The notes: generated by a model from the sequence alone, not told the origin. A DNA stretch of 64,000 nucleotides from CAYULW01 sp964445815 (GCA_964445815.1 CAYULW010000003.1:186001-250000), one strand, 5' to 3'; positions 9,162 through 19,264 are shown, counted from the first letter of the stretch. Translations and numbers: made by a program.

Positions 9162-9171
9162 TTCTCCTTTT
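9144..9171 (+). terminator. Bidirectional intrinsic terminator closing the polysaccharide locus
   Basis: A perfect 11-bp stem (AAAAGGAGAAC / GTTCTCCTTTT) encloses a 6-base loop. T-rich sequence follows on the + strand (TTTTAATTTT), and the reverse strand also reads into a T-rich tract. It separates the + strand glycan genes from the convergent - strand gene. The left arm and loop lie inside the last codons and stop codon of the GT2 gene. Confidence 0.85.
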
Positions 9172-9207
9172 AATTTTATATTCTATTTTCGATTAAACCC
9201 TAACTCA

Positions 9208-10116
9208 TTAGAACTTGGTTCGTCGTTTTCTTCTGTTAACTACACTTCTATACCTTGATCTTGAAAATGAATTTCCATTGCTGATAACATAAGATAAAGT
9301 GAATTGAGCAAATAGATATCCATCGTTTCCATCAGGATTACCTCTAATTGATCCCGGAGTAAAAAATTCTGGATCTGGTAAATCTGCATCTCCTCTTGTG
9401 TAAGCTTCTGCGCTTCTATTAGCAAAAATAGAAGATTCTAAAAATGGCAACTCTGTATCGTAAGCATAATCAGTACTTACATCATCCAGATAATCCGTAT
9501 TAGAAAAACGATAAGCTGCTTCAAATCCTAATCTCACTTTTCTATTAAATGTAAAATGCGCTCCTAAGCCACCAATAATAACAATTGCAGATTCGTCATA
9601 AGCATTTTCTATGCCTTCTGTAGCTAATGGTCTTAAAGCATACCACTTACCATCAAATTGAGCATGAGGATAATATAATAAATAACCTGCTCCAATCGTC
9701 GCATAAGTTCCGAAGTCTACTCTATTTTTACTCCTTCTGCTCATGTCATTGAAAGAGAAAAAATTATATTCACCTTGTAAGCCTATCTCTACTAAATCAG
9801 TTCTAAAGCTAAGATTTCTAGCTATTCTATTGGGATTGCCGGAAAGACTATCTGCTCCACTAATTCGAGCATAATTAAATGATAACTTTGCAGCTATTTC
9901 TCGTGTAAAGTGATACCTGTAAAAGCCACCCATCGCAAGATTGGTTTGCTTAAACTTCATGTCCAAAAGAAATGGTTTTGCTTCTCCTTCTCCACCTCCA
10001 ATTTCACCAAGGTAATTTGAGGCACCCAAAGAAAATCCAAAGTCCATAGAGTATTGAGCCTTAGAGACTAAGCCTAGAAAAAAAATGGCGATGAAAGAAA
10101 GTAGAATTTTTCTCAT
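9208..10116 (-). CDS. DUF6089-type outer-membrane beta-barrel protein
   Basis: 302 residues with a signal peptide (MRKILLSFIAIFFLGLVSKA, cleavage before QYS). The mature part is alternating hydrophobic/polar strands, beginning FGFSLGASNYLGEIGGG, followed by GGFYRYHFTREIAAKLS and VEIGLQGEYNFF. Further strands include GYLLYYPHAQ, GLGAHFTFN and RLGFEAAYRFSNTDYLDDV, and there is a basic C-terminal tail. This matches small Bacteroidota barrel proteins annotated as DUF6089. The expected location is the outer membrane; the function is not established. A long loop near residues 225-265 carries acidic and proline-rich sequence. It is a single-gene unit, convergent with the glycan locus and divergent from the M16 peptidase pair. 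Confidence 0.75.
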   Translation of the reverse strand: MRKILLSFIAIFFLGLVSKAQYSMDFGFSLGASNYLGEIGGGEGEAKPFLLDMKFKQTNLAMGGFYRYHFTREIAAKLSFNYARISGADSLSGNPNRIARNLSFRTDLVEIGLQGEYNFFSFNDMSRRSKNRVDFGTYATIGAGYLLYYPHAQFDGKWYALRPLATEGIENAYDESAIVIIGGLGAHFTFNRKVRLGFEAAYRFSNTDYLDDVSTDYAYDTELPFLESSIFANRSAEAYTRGDADLPDPEFFTPGSIRGNPDGNDGYLFAQFTLSYVISNGNSFSRSRYRSVVNRRKRRTKF

Positions 10117-10120
10117 AATG

Positions 10121-10128
10121 CAAATATA
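10121..10128 (-). promoter_or_regulatory. -7 box (TATATTTG) of the DUF6089-type gene
   Basis: Read on the - strand this is an exact TAnnTTTG match, ending only 4 bases before the ATG at 10116. A transcript starting at the usual distance would begin at or within the start codon, predicting a leaderless mRNA. No clear TTG -33 element is seen at standard spacing. Confidence 0.45.
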
Positions 10129-10226
10129 TTGATTTAGCCTGATTTAAACTTTGAAATCAATTACAATTGATAAAATTAATGAAGATTTTATGTTTAAATC
10201 ATATTATTGCTGAATTAAATCTAAAT

Positions 10227-11462
10227 ATGGTTGAATACGAGGAGTTTGAATTAGAGAATGGTCTTCAGGTAATTGTCAATCAGGATAGTAGAACTAAATT
10301 AGTCTCTGTTAACTTACTTTACAATGTTGGGGCAAGGGATGAGCACCCAGAAAAAACTGGTTTTGCGCACCTATTTGAGCATTTAATGTTTGGAGGAACA
10401 AAGAAAGTACCCTCCTTTGATGAACCGCTACAAATGGTTGGTGGAGAGAACAATGCATTTACAAGTAATGATGTTACCAATTACTATATTACTCTGCCTA
10501 GTGAGTCTTTAGAAATGGCTTTATATTTAGAAGCAGATAGAATGGTTAACCTAGCTTTGAACGACAAAAGTATCCTTGTCCAGAAAAAGGTAGTTGTGGA
10601 GGAGTTTAAGCAACGCTATTTAAATCAACCCTATGGTGATGCTATGCTTCACCTGAGGCCATTGGCATATAAGAAACATCCTTATCAATGGGCCACCATT
10701 GGTAAAAATGTAGAGCAAATAGAAAATGCTTCAAAGGTTGATATTGTTGACTTTTTTTCGAGGTTTTACCATCCTTCAAATGCAATTCTTTCGATTTCCG
10801 GTGATGTAAGAGGCTTTGATTTGGAAAAACTGACGGATAAGTGGTTTGGAAAGATAGTATCTGGTGATAGGAACCCTAATTATTATCCATTTGAGGAAAA
10901 GCAGGAGGAGATGAGAAGGAAAGACATTGATGCAAATGTTCCTGCCGATGCAATTTACATGGCATTTCACATTCCTAAAAGATCTGATCGGAATTATATA
11001 GTATGTGATTTATTGTCAGACATTTTGTCAAGTGGTAATTCTTCCAGGCTTTACCAAAAGCTAGTTAGAGAAAAAGCCATGTTTTCTAATATAAGTGCCT
11101 ACGTGACAGGTGATTTTGATAATGGTCTGTTGATTGTTTCAGGGAGACTAAATCCTTCACATGAACTTGATCAGGGAGAAGAAGCAATATGGAAAGTATT
11201 GGAAGAGTTAAAGCAAGTTGAAATTGATGATATTGAATACAATAGAATACGAAACAAGGTGAAAACACTTCACTATTTTAGTTTAAGTTCGATTTCCAAT
11301 AAATCGATGGGTCTTGCTTTTTCTAAACTGCTCGGTGATACCAACTTAATTAATACGGAGATAAATGACTACATGAGGGTAAGTAAATTGGAGCTAAAAG
11401 GAGAAGCGATACGTCTATTCAGAAGAGATCGCGCTAATGTATTAAGATATAAAAGAAGCTAA
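10227..11462 (+). CDS. M16 zinc peptidase, catalytic subunit
   Basis: 411 residues from the ATG at 10227. Upstream TTG (10167) and ATG (10179) starts would add a non-conserved 16-20 residue extension, whereas family members begin just before the EEFELENGLQVIV strand. The inverted zinc motif HxxEH is present as H48-L-F-E51-H52, with the third ligand in VVVEEFKQR about 73 residues later, so this is the active partner. The later segment GNSSRLYQKLVREK near 285 is typical of M16B. Such peptidases degrade peptides in a clam-shell chamber formed by an active and an inactive half. No signal peptide is visible. It is followed after 12 bases by the inactive partner gene, which completes the chamber. 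Confidence 0.9.
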   Translation: MVEYEEFELENGLQVIVNQDSRTKLVSVNLLYNVGARDEHPEKTGFAHLFEHLMFGGTKKVPSFDEPLQMVGGENNAFTSNDVTNYYITLPSESLEMALYLEADRMVNLALNDKSILVQKKVVVEEFKQRYLNQPYGDAMLHLRPLAYKKHPYQWATIGKNVEQIENASKVDIVDFFSRFYHPSNAILSISGDVRGFDLEKLTDKWFGKIVSGDRNPNYYPFEEKQEEMRRKDIDANVPADAIYMAFHIPKRSDRNYIVCDLLSDILSSGNSSRLYQKLVREKAMFSNISAYVTGDFDNGLLIVSGRLNPSHELDQGEEAIWKVLEELKQVEIDDIEYNRIRNKVKTLHYFSLSSISNKSMGLAFSKLLGDTNLINTEINDYMRVSKLELKGEAIRLFRRDRANVLRYKRS

Positions 11463-11474
11463 AAAAGACTGCTA

Positions 11475-12758
11475 ATGCTTGATACATCTTTATATAAACT
11501 AACATCAAAGCTATCGATTAAACCTCCAATGATTTTGGCTTTGAATAAGGGCATTCTTCTTTATCACATAACTGATGAAACAACAGAAATGCTAAAGCTG
11601 GAGGTTGTGTTTGATTATGGGGTAGTTTCTTCAGAAAACAAGATTTTACCTAAATTGATGCTTAAAGCACTATTTGAAGGGACAACTGTGCGTTCAGGAA
11701 AGGAATTGGCAGAAACCTTAGAGCAATATGGTGTGTTTTACGATGTGTCATGCGGCATGGAAAACTCTAGCTTTTCATTTTATCTTTTAGCAGATTATAT
11801 TTTACCTGTTCTTGATATCCTGAAAGAAGTTTTATTTCAGCCTTTATTTGGTCAAGATGAGTTTGAAAAACTAAAATATCAAGAGGTAGAAAAGTATAAA
11901 ATAAATCAAGAGAAAGTCGGTTTTTTGGCTAAGGATAAATTGAATCTTACCTTATTTGGGAATTCATCTTATTATGATTCGTATTATTCCGAATCAGATA
12001 TTCTTGAGATTCATCCCGAACATCTAAAGCAAGAATATGAGGATCAATTCTTAAAATCAAAATGTTCCATATACACCGCTGGGAAAATAACAAATCAAGT
12101 ATTGGATGCTTTAGGTGAATTTTCAAAGATATTTAATGTTGAAAAGGAGGGTGATTTTTCAATCAATAAGACGATCTATTCTGAGCTTAAGTATGATCAA
12201 AATATACACGTCAACAAAGAAAATGCAGTACAAGATGCCATTAGAGTAGGGCAAGCTGTAATATCAAAAAAAGATAAAGACTTCCCCGATTTATTATTTG
12301 TCAATACTCTATTAGGTGGTTTTTTTGGTTCTAGGCTCATGAAGAATATTAGGGAGGATAAGGGCTACACTTATGGTATCGGAAGCGGTATTGTGAATTA
12401 TAAACATGGCGGTTTTATTTTTATTGCATCAGAGATGGCTTCAGAATACTCAGATTTGGCTCTAAAGGAAATCAAAAAGGAAATTATTAAATTACAATCT
12501 GAACCGATAGAAGATAAGGAGCTTGTACTTGTTAAGAATTACCTAAAGGGAAGTCTTATGCGTAATTTTGATGGAGTGTTTGAAACATTAGAACGCTTTA
12601 AACATCTGATTGAATTGGGAATTGATTTAGATTACTATAATCGCTTACAGAGTCATATTGATGAAATTGAAAAAGAACGAGTAATGGAAATTGCAAACGA
12701 ATATATAAATTGGGAACAGATGATAAAAGTAATTGTTGGAAGAAGAGGCAACCTTTAA
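11475..12758 (+). CDS. M16 peptidase-like protein, non-catalytic subunit
   Basis: 427 residues with the M16 fold but no HxxEH motif. The equivalent place reads LMLKALFEGTTVRSGKEL, with no zinc ligands. The C-terminal half keeps the conserved GGFFGSRLMKNIREDKGYTYG segment that forms the substrate-holding R/Y site in non-catalytic M16B subunits. Together with the gene 12 bases upstream, it should form an alpha/beta heterodimer like mitochondrial processing peptidase or the bacterial M16B pairs. The usual start at 11475 is ATG. The two genes are almost certainly one transcription unit. Confidence 0.88.
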   Translation: MLDTSLYKLTSKLSIKPPMILALNKGILLYHITDETTEMLKLEVVFDYGVVSSENKILPKLMLKALFEGTTVRSGKELAETLEQYGVFYDVSCGMENSSFSFYLLADYILPVLDILKEVLFQPLFGQDEFEKLKYQEVEKYKINQEKVGFLAKDKLNLTLFGNSSYYDSYYSESDILEIHPEHLKQEYEDQFLKSKCSIYTAGKITNQVLDALGEFSKIFNVEKEGDFSINKTIYSELKYDQNIHVNKENAVQDAIRVGQAVISKKDKDFPDLLFVNTLLGGFFGSRLMKNIREDKGYTYGIGSGIVNYKHGGFIFIASEMASEYSDLALKEIKKEIIKLQSEPIEDKELVLVKNYLKGSLMRNFDGVFETLERFKHLIELGIDLDYYNRLQSHIDEIEKERVMEIANEYINWEQMIKVIVGRRGNL

Positions 12759-12794
12759 AAAATAAAACGTCATAGAATTGAAAAATTTATAATC

Positions 12795-15700
12795 ATGAGA
12801 AAAATTATAGGATTAATTGGGGTTTTAACCTTAATGCTATTTAGTGCAATACCGCTTAAAGCCACCCATATGTTGGGTGGAGAAATCACTTGGAGATGTA
12901 TACCCGGAACTGGTCAATTCAGGTTTTACATGGAACTCTATCGAAACTGTGCCACACCGTCAGGTGGAACCGCAGCGGGGTGGACTTTTCAAACAGAAAA
13001 CCTAAGAGTAATAGGTGGGCCACGTAGAACAAATAACTCTATTATTACCACGATACCCATGAAACCCGATAGTACAACTTGGAACAACCAGAATCTAGGT
13101 CAGGTTGCACCGGAATGTAATGCTCAAGGAACCAGAATTTCATGTGGAAATCCTGATTTTGGATCTGTTCAGCGTTATTTTTACGTATCAGATCCGATTA
13201 CTTTAAAAGGTGTACCACCGACAAGTGGATGGCATTTTTACTTTCAAACACCTTGTTGTCGACCGACTTTGGATAACATGACAACTGCTTCCCAAAGTTC
13301 AGGTATCGTTTTGCGTGCAGTCATGTATGCAGATAAAAACAATACGAATACACAAAACTGTCGAGACAATTCTCCTGCATTTAGAGAAATTGCGGCAAAT
13401 TTGATTTGTAGAGGATATACTTTTACCTTTAACCATAATGCCTATGACAATGACTTGGACTCTTTATCATATAAGTGGGCTACACCAATAAATTCGCCTC
13501 CACCAAGTGGTACTCCAACAGCTTATAATCCAGGTTTTGCTTTTAATAGTCCTACACCAAATTCAAATGTAAATAATCAGAATAAAGCATTATCCTTAGA
13601 TCCTATAACAGGCCAAATGGAAGTCGCATTATATAGTGGTTTTGGGTCTGTTGGTAAATACGCTACTTGTGTTCAAGTAGATCAATGGAGAGATGGAAAA
13701 AAAATAGGATCTGTTTTTAGAGAGATTCCCTTTTATTTTTTCGATTGTGCTACAGTAACTACCGGGTATAATAACCCTCCAATAATATCCATAAATAATA
13801 ATCCTAACCCGATTGGAGAGGTAGTTGAACTTACTGCGGGACAGAAAGTAGAAATTCCCTTTAATGCGGCAGATTTTGATATTTCTAATACAGGGTCTCC
13901 ACAAATAGTCACTCTTGTACCCAATGGATTCATGTTCTCGACTGATTTTACGTCAGAAAACAATTGTAACGGAGCAAATTTAAATGGGCAGTCTGTGAAT
14001 TTGGCTCCTTGTGCTTATTTAAGAAATAATAGTGTGACATTTAACGGTAGTACCCAGCCTCCCCGCTATGAGATTAAAGGGTTTTCCGGAGTGAGTACTG
14101 TATTTAATTGGCAGACAGAATGTCATCATCTTCGTACAGCAGGATCCGGTATTCCGGGAGCATCTTCGGGTATCTATAATTTTGTCATGAAGGTTCAGGA
14201 CGATAATTGTCAGATTCCGAGTGTCAACTACCCTGTCATTACCGTTAAGTTGACCGATCCTTTGCCCATTGAACCTCCAATTATGAAAGGCATCTCTGTT
14301 GGTTTAGATGGGAAAATAACATATCAATGGGCACCACCTACTGATACGTCTAATACTTGGGATAATTATCAGGTTCAACAGTCGAGTGTTAATGATGGTA
14401 GCGGGCCTGCATTTATCGGAATGTTTAACCAGAATCTAAGAAAGTATTCGCAAGAGCAGAAAGTACAGAACTATCCGATATACGTTAATACCAGTGATAT
14501 TCGGTTTAAGATACCAGGTAAAGATTGGTATTTTAGAATGAAATCAGAATCAGGGTGTACAGGTGATGTAGAGTCTGCCTGGGGAGAAGCTGCTCGTGTG
14601 ATTGAAGTAGAAGCAACTCCTAATGGTAATGTTGCAAATGGTAGGCCACTTAGATCCAATGTCAGATTGGATTGGAATCGAGCAAAACCATTGAATGCTT
14701 CATCAGACCCTTTGTATAAATACGAATCTCAAACCCACTATTATATCTGGAAAAATGATAATGTAGCGACAGCTGCTGATGCAAGAAACTTAGCGAATTG
14801 GGTGTTAATAGGCGATACTAATGCGACTACTTATGATGTGCCTACTAGTACATGTAATGGTTATGTGGGTTTTAGAATAGAAGCGAGAGATACAGTAGTC
14901 ATGCTTGAACAGGGAGAACGTGTTCGTAAACAACGTTTTGATAGCTTGTTTTTTAGCTCTTTTAGTGTGGTAGATACTGTTTGGATGAGAAATAGTGGAA
15001 ATGTACCGCAGCCACATTTTGATACTATACAAGTGTTAGCTAATGGAGACGTTTACTTTAGTATAGACGTGACAAGTGCTGGTACAGCTGGGACTTTTGA
15101 AATTTATCAAGGCACTCCTGGAGCATCGAATCCTGCCCCAACTTTATTGACCTCACTTACGGCTCCGAACGGTCAATATACTCATGTAGGTGCAGCTGCC
15201 AACCTTGCTCAAAGGTCATATTTTGTGGTAGCAATTGATAAATGTGACAATAATAATGTGGCTTCCAGCCCCGAATATAAAACTTTATTTCCCGGTGTAA
15301 GTGTACAGAATCCTGCCTGTAATGGAATTTATGACATTACATGGCAGTCGGCTACAGGTTTGCTACCTCCGGTACGTAATTATAAGCTTTACTTTTCTAA
15401 TGATGGTTCTGCGCCTGATTCTTTACTACGATCCTTTACCAATGGAAATACATCATTTAGTCAAGGGATTAATTACAATAATGATTACCGCTATCAAGTT
15501 GTTGCTACAGACCGAGCAGGTTCCGTAAGTATTTCATCTATTGCTTTTATTGCAGCAAATCCTAATGTTAGAACATTTGAAATTGTACCAGCTCCTGAAT
15601 TGCGTTGTATTTATGTGCACAATGACAATACAGTGGCTTTGAGTTGGTTGAAACCTCGTGATTCAACGGATAACTTTGTTAGTTATGATTTCGAATACCG

Positions 15701-17675
15701 TATTGACGGTGGGCAATGGCAAGATATCCAACCTCAAGCTGCATTTACAAACATTAATTTGGATACCTTTAATTTTACGATTAATGGTTTCCAAGCGCTT
15801 AATTCAGATTTAGATTTTAGAGCCTATAGTATTTCAGGTTGTAATGGAACGGATCCTTCTCCTGCTTCCGATATCATTAGTATGATTAACATGAAAGTGT
15901 CTTCCAATGTTAAAAAGCATGGATTGTTGAACTGGAATGAAACCGGTGTAGCAAATGATCTGAATAACTTCCCATACCGTTTATATCGAGATCCTAATAA
16001 TGGTGATATGAGCAGTAGAATATTAACCGGTTTTGTAAAATCAGACAACTTTATCGATTCTATTACGAGTGTTAACCTTTGTAATGCTCCCGGTTTTTAT
16101 CGAGTTCAGATTTATGATCCCATCGGTCAATGTTGGACAAGATCCAACTACGATTCGGCCATGTTTGTAGATCAGGCCCCTGAAAAACAATGGCTTGATT
16201 ATATTACAGTGACGCAGGATAATGAGATTTCTATTCAATGGTCTAGAGATGTAGAACCGGATGTGGATTCGCAATGGGTAATAATGGAATTGCCTGGGAT
16301 AGCGTATAATCAGGTTGATAGTTTGGCAATCAATAGTTCTCGTCGTTATTTCTCAGATCCTAATCAGTTTAATGTAATGGATACTGTAGTTCGTTTAGCT
16401 TTACAGCCAAAAGATGTGTGTGACAATAGACCCGGTGCTGGTGAATTTGATTTCCATACGACCATGGATATAGATGCCGTATGGAATCCTTGTGACTCTT
16501 TATTTGAACTGTCTTGGAACCCATACAAAACATTTAATGTGGGCGATAGTGTATCTTATGTGGTTTACTGGGATACTACAGGCGGAACAGGAAATGCTGA
16601 GCCATTAGCAGCTACTCTAGACACGACGACCAGACACATATTAGATGCTTCTTATGGCATTGGAGATGTGCCAGTGGAATTTGAATATTATGTGAAAGCT
16701 CGTCCTACAAATACCAATAGAGTGGATATAGAGTCACGCTCAAATCGGGAAACTGCCTTTGCTGTTTATGGTACTCTTCCGGATTATAATTACACGCATT
16801 ATGCGAATGTCCTTCGGGAGAATCAAGTAGAAATACAGGTGTATCCTGATTTGAATCCTATTCTTTTTGATAATCTAGGACACTTTGTAGTCAGAAGGGG
16901 AATCAATTCAGATGAGATGACACCAATAGGAAGTGTGGATAAATTCAGTATTGTAGATTCTACATTCCGCTATTATGATTATACGGCAGCAACGAATGAT
17001 TACAGTTACTTCTACCAAGTAGTGGTTGAAAATGTATGTGGTAATCCAATCGATACCTCAAATTATGGACGAACTATTCATTTGACAGTTGATGCAGATA
17101 ATGAAGCACTCACCAATACCTTACGTTGGAATGAATATGAAGGATGGGATAGTGCTGCGGCCTTTTACAAAATCTACAGGAGTTTTAATGAAGGAGGATT
17201 TTCTCAATATGATGTTGTACCTGCATTAGGAGAAGGTAATATTAATCTCTTTGTTGATGATGTGTACAATGAATTATTTGCCATAGGTGATTTCTGCTAC
17301 TTTGTTGAAGCAGTTCAAGGTCCTGTAACAACTGATTTTGGAATCGGCCAAGATTTAGATCCTGCAGTTTCAAGATCAAATCATGTATGTGTTATTCAAA
17401 AGCCTTTATTTTATATACCTAATGCATTTGCACCGGACGGAGTGAACAAAGTTTTTGGACCTCAAGGGCATTTTGTAGATTGGGCCTATTATGAGATGAT
17501 CATATACAATCGATGGGGAGAACAAGTGTATAGTACAAATGACCCTCGAAAAGGATGGGATGGAAAAATGAATGGGCAGGATCCTCAAGCAGGTTCTTAT
17601 GTATATACCATTCGTTTCCAGGATGCCGAAGGTAAAGAGCATCGTCGTAAAGGAACGGTTACTGTGATTAAATAG
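12795..17675 (+). CDS. Large secreted protein with type B T9SS (gliding-associated) C-terminal domain
   Basis: 1626 residues. The signal peptide is about residues 1-23 (MRKIIGLIGVLTLMLFSAIP); the mature protein begins THMLGGEITWRC, an N-terminal motif shared by many Bacteroidota CHU-type exported proteins. Cys-containing beta domains extend to about residue 490. A series of fibronectin-III-like segments follows, marked by phrases such as ITYQWAPPTDTS, VALSWLKPRDSTDN and LTNTLRWNEYEGWD. The last ~90 residues hold the type B sorting domain: YIPNAFAPDGVNKVFGP, YEMIIYNRWGEQVY, GWDGKMNGQDPQAGSYVY. Such domains direct export through the T9SS and surface attachment or release. The exact function is unknown. 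A strong terminator follows. Confidence 0.9.
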   Translation: MRKIIGLIGVLTLMLFSAIPLKATHMLGGEITWRCIPGTGQFRFYMELYRNCATPSGGTAAGWTFQTENLRVIGGPRRTNNSIITTIPMKPDSTTWNNQNLGQVAPECNAQGTRISCGNPDFGSVQRYFYVSDPITLKGVPPTSGWHFYFQTPCCRPTLDNMTTASQSSGIVLRAVMYADKNNTNTQNCRDNSPAFREIAANLICRGYTFTFNHNAYDNDLDSLSYKWATPINSPPPSGTPTAYNPGFAFNSPTPNSNVNNQNKALSLDPITGQMEVALYSGFGSVGKYATCVQVDQWRDGKKIGSVFREIPFYFFDCATVTTGYNNPPIISINNNPNPIGEVVELTAGQKVEIPFNAADFDISNTGSPQIVTLVPNGFMFSTDFTSENNCNGANLNGQSVNLAPCAYLRNNSVTFNGSTQPPRYEIKGFSGVSTVFNWQTECHHLRTAGSGIPGASSGIYNFVMKVQDDNCQIPSVNYPVITVKLTDPLPIEPPIMKGISVGLDGKITYQWAPPTDTSNTWDNYQVQQSSVNDGSGPAFIGMFNQNLRKYSQEQKVQNYPIYVNTSDIRFKIPGKDWYFRMKSESGCTGDVESAWGEAARVIEVEATPNGNVANGRPLRSNVRLDWNRAKPLNASSDPLYKYESQTHYYIWKNDNVATAADARNLANWVLIGDTNATTYDVPTSTCNGYVGFRIEARDTVVMLEQGERVRKQRFDSLFFSSFSVVDTVWMRNSGNVPQPHFDTIQVLANGDVYFSIDVTSAGTAGTFEIYQGTPGASNPAPTLLTSLTAPNGQYTHVGAAANLAQRSYFVVAIDKCDNNNVASSPEYKTLFPGVSVQNPACNGIYDITWQSATGLLPPVRNYKLYFSNDGSAPDSLLRSFTNGNTSFSQGINYNNDYRYQVVATDRAGSVSISSIAFIAANPNVRTFEIVPAPELRCIYVHNDNTVALSWLKPRDSTDNFVSYDFEYRIDGGQWQDIQPQAAFTNINLDTFNFTINGFQALNSDLDFRAYSISGCNGTDPSPASDIISMINMKVSSNVKKHGLLNWNETGVANDLNNFPYRLYRDPNNGDMSSRILTGFVKSDNFIDSITSVNLCNAPGFYRVQIYDPIGQCWTRSNYDSAMFVDQAPEKQWLDYITVTQDNEISIQWSRDVEPDVDSQWVIMELPGIAYNQVDSLAINSSRRYFSDPNQFNVMDTVVRLALQPKDVCDNRPGAGEFDFHTTMDIDAVWNPCDSLFELSWNPYKTFNVGDSVSYVVYWDTTGGTGNAEPLAATLDTTTRHILDASYGIGDVPVEFEYYVKARPTNTNRVDIESRSNRETAFAVYGTLPDYNYTHYANVLRENQVEIQVYPDLNPILFDNLGHFVVRRGINSDEMTPIGSVDKFSIVDSTFRYYDYTAATNDYSYFYQVVVENVCGNPIDTSNYGRTIHLTVDADNEALTNTLRWNEYEGWDSAAAFYKIYRSFNEGGFSQYDVVPALGEGNINLFVDDVYNELFAIGDFCYFVEAVQGPVTTDFGIGQDLDPAVSRSNHVCVIQKPLFYIPNAFAPDGVNKVFGPQGHFVDWAYYEMIIYNRWGEQVYSTNDPRKGWDGKMNGQDPQAGSYVYTIRFQDAEGKEHRRKGTVTVIK

Positions 17676-17694
17676 CTAATCATTAAATAAATTG

Positions 17695-17721
17695 AAAGGG
17701 GCTTCTTTAAGAAGCCCCTTT
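17695..17721 (+). terminator. Intrinsic terminator after the 1626-residue cargo gene
   Basis: An inverted repeat AAAGGGGCTTC / GAAGCCCCTTT with a 5-base loop is followed by further T residues. It lies 20 bases after the stop codon at 17675 and insulates the upstream gene from guaB. Confidence 0.88.
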
Positions 17722-17759
17722 TTAGTATATCTTAACAGCAAGGATCGTTTGATATTGTT

Positions 17760-17767
17760 TAATTTTG
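17760..17767 (+). promoter_or_regulatory. -7 box (TAATTTTG) of the guaB operon
   Basis: Exact TAnnTTTG match ending 18 bases before the guaB ATG at 17786 and just downstream of the terminator, so it is well placed for the operon promoter. No TTG at standard -33 spacing. Confidence 0.5.
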
Positions 17768-17785
17768 CCGTCTTAAAAAAGTAGA

Positions 17786-19264
17786 ATGAGCTCATCAAAT
17801 TCGAATCAGCGTTTTTTACCGGAAGGACTAACATATGATGATGTTTTACTAGTACCCGCTTACTCAGAGGTGATGCCAAGGGAGGTGAGTATTAAAACAA
17901 AATTTACTCGTAAGATAGAACTGAATACACCTATCGTTTCAGCTGCAATGGATACAGTAACCGAGTCGGCTTTAGCGATTTCAATTGCCGGAGAAGGTGG
18001 AATAGGTGTTTTACATAAGAACATGAGCATTGAACGTCAAGCCATGGAAGTCAGAAAAGTGAAACGTTCTGAAAGTGGCATGATTCAAGACCCCATAACG
18101 CTTCACCAAAATGCAAAAGTAGCGGATGCTTTGGATCTCATGAAAGAAAATAAGATCGGAGGTATCCCAATTGTGGATTCTGACAGACAATTAATCGGCA
18201 TTGTTACCAATCGTGACTTGCGGTTTCAGAAGAATTTAGATGAAGATGTGTCTAAGGTGATGACTTCTGATAATTTGATCACTACAACAGAAGGAACAGA
18301 TCTGGTCAAGGCTGAAGAAATTCTTCAAGCTCATAAGATTGAAAAACTTCCTGTTGTAGATTCAAAGAACAAGCTTATAGGCTTAATTACTTTCAGAGAT
18401 ATCATTAAGCTGAAGGAGAGACCAAATGCTTGTAAAGATCAATATGGTCGATTAAGAGTTGCTGCTGCGGTTGGTGTTACTGCTGATACAATGGAAAGAA
18501 TACAAGCACTGGTAAAAGTGGGCGTGGATGCGATAGTGATTGATACAGCACACGGTCATTCAAAAGGTGTAATCGATACCTTAAAGAAAGTTAAAGAAGC
18601 GTTTCCACAGCTTCAGGTTGTTGTTGGAAATATTGCGACTAAAGAAGCGGCGCGAGCTTTAGCTGATGCCGGAGCGGATGCGATTAAAGTGGGAATCGGA
18701 CCCGGTTCAATATGCACAACGAGAGTCATTGCAGGAGTCGGTGTACCACAGTTTTCAGCCGTAATGATGGTTGCAGAAGAGTTAAAAGGAACGGGAGTTC
18801 CTGTCATTGCTGATGGTGGTTTACGATTTACAGGAGATGTTGTTAAGGCATTAGCAGCAGGAGCGGATACTGCTATGGCAGGCTCTTTGTTTGCAGGTGT
18901 AGAAGAATCACCCGGAGAAACCATTATCTATGAAGGAAGAAAGTTTAAAGCCTACAGGGGAATGGGGTCTTTAGAGGCCATGCAAAAGGGGTCAAAAGAC
19001 AGGTATTTCCAAGATATGGAGGATGACATTAAAAAGCTAGTTCCGGAAGGCATAAGCGGGCGTGTTCCGTTTAAGGGTTCACTATCTGAAGTGATTTACC
19101 AGATGATAGGTGGAATAAGAGCAGGAATGGGATATTGTGGTTGTAAATCTATTCAGGAATTACAAAGCAAGTCGACCTTCATTAAGGTAACACATGCAGG
19201 AATCAGGGAAAGTCATCCACATGATGTTACCATAACAAGAGAAGCACCAAATTATAGTAGATAG
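17786..19264 (+). CDS. guaB: Inosine-5'-monophosphate dehydrogenase
   Basis: 492 residues, the usual length. It oxidises IMP to XMP with NAD+, the committed step to GMP, in the cytoplasm. The TIM-barrel N-terminus reads LTYDDVLLVPAYSEV. Two CBS domains occupy about residues 95-215 (GIPIVDSDRQLIGIVTNRD and KLPVVDSKNKLIGLITFRD). The catalytic loop GPGSICTTRVIAG carries the active-site Cys near residue 311. The phosphate-binding GGLRFTGDVVKALAAGA follows near 345, then the flap motif YRGMGSLEAM near 390. It heads a probable operon; the next gene starts 10 bases downstream. Confidence 0.98.
   Translation: MSSSNSNQRFLPEGLTYDDVLLVPAYSEVMPREVSIKTKFTRKIELNTPIVSAAMDTVTESALAISIAGEGGIGVLHKNMSIERQAMEVRKVKRSESGMIQDPITLHQNAKVADALDLMKENKIGGIPIVDSDRQLIGIVTNRDLRFQKNLDEDVSKVMTSDNLITTTEGTDLVKAEEILQAHKIEKLPVVDSKNKLIGLITFRDIIKLKERPNACKDQYGRLRVAAAVGVTADTMERIQALVKVGVDAIVIDTAHGHSKGVIDTLKKVKEAFPQLQVVVGNIATKEAARALADAGADAIKVGIGPGSICTTRVIAGVGVPQFSAVMMVAEELKGTGVPVIADGGLRFTGDVVKALAAGADTAMAGSLFAGVEESPGETIIYEGRKFKAYRGMGSLEAMQKGSKDRYFQDMEDDIKKLVPEGISGRVPFKGSLSEVIYQMIGGIRAGMGYCGCKSIQELQSKSTFIKVTHAGIRESHPHDVTITREAPNYSR

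Noticed and set aside
18613..18924. 103-codon frame antisense to guaB
   Set aside because: Ala/Thr/Pro-rich shadow of the strongly conserved catalytic part of guaB.
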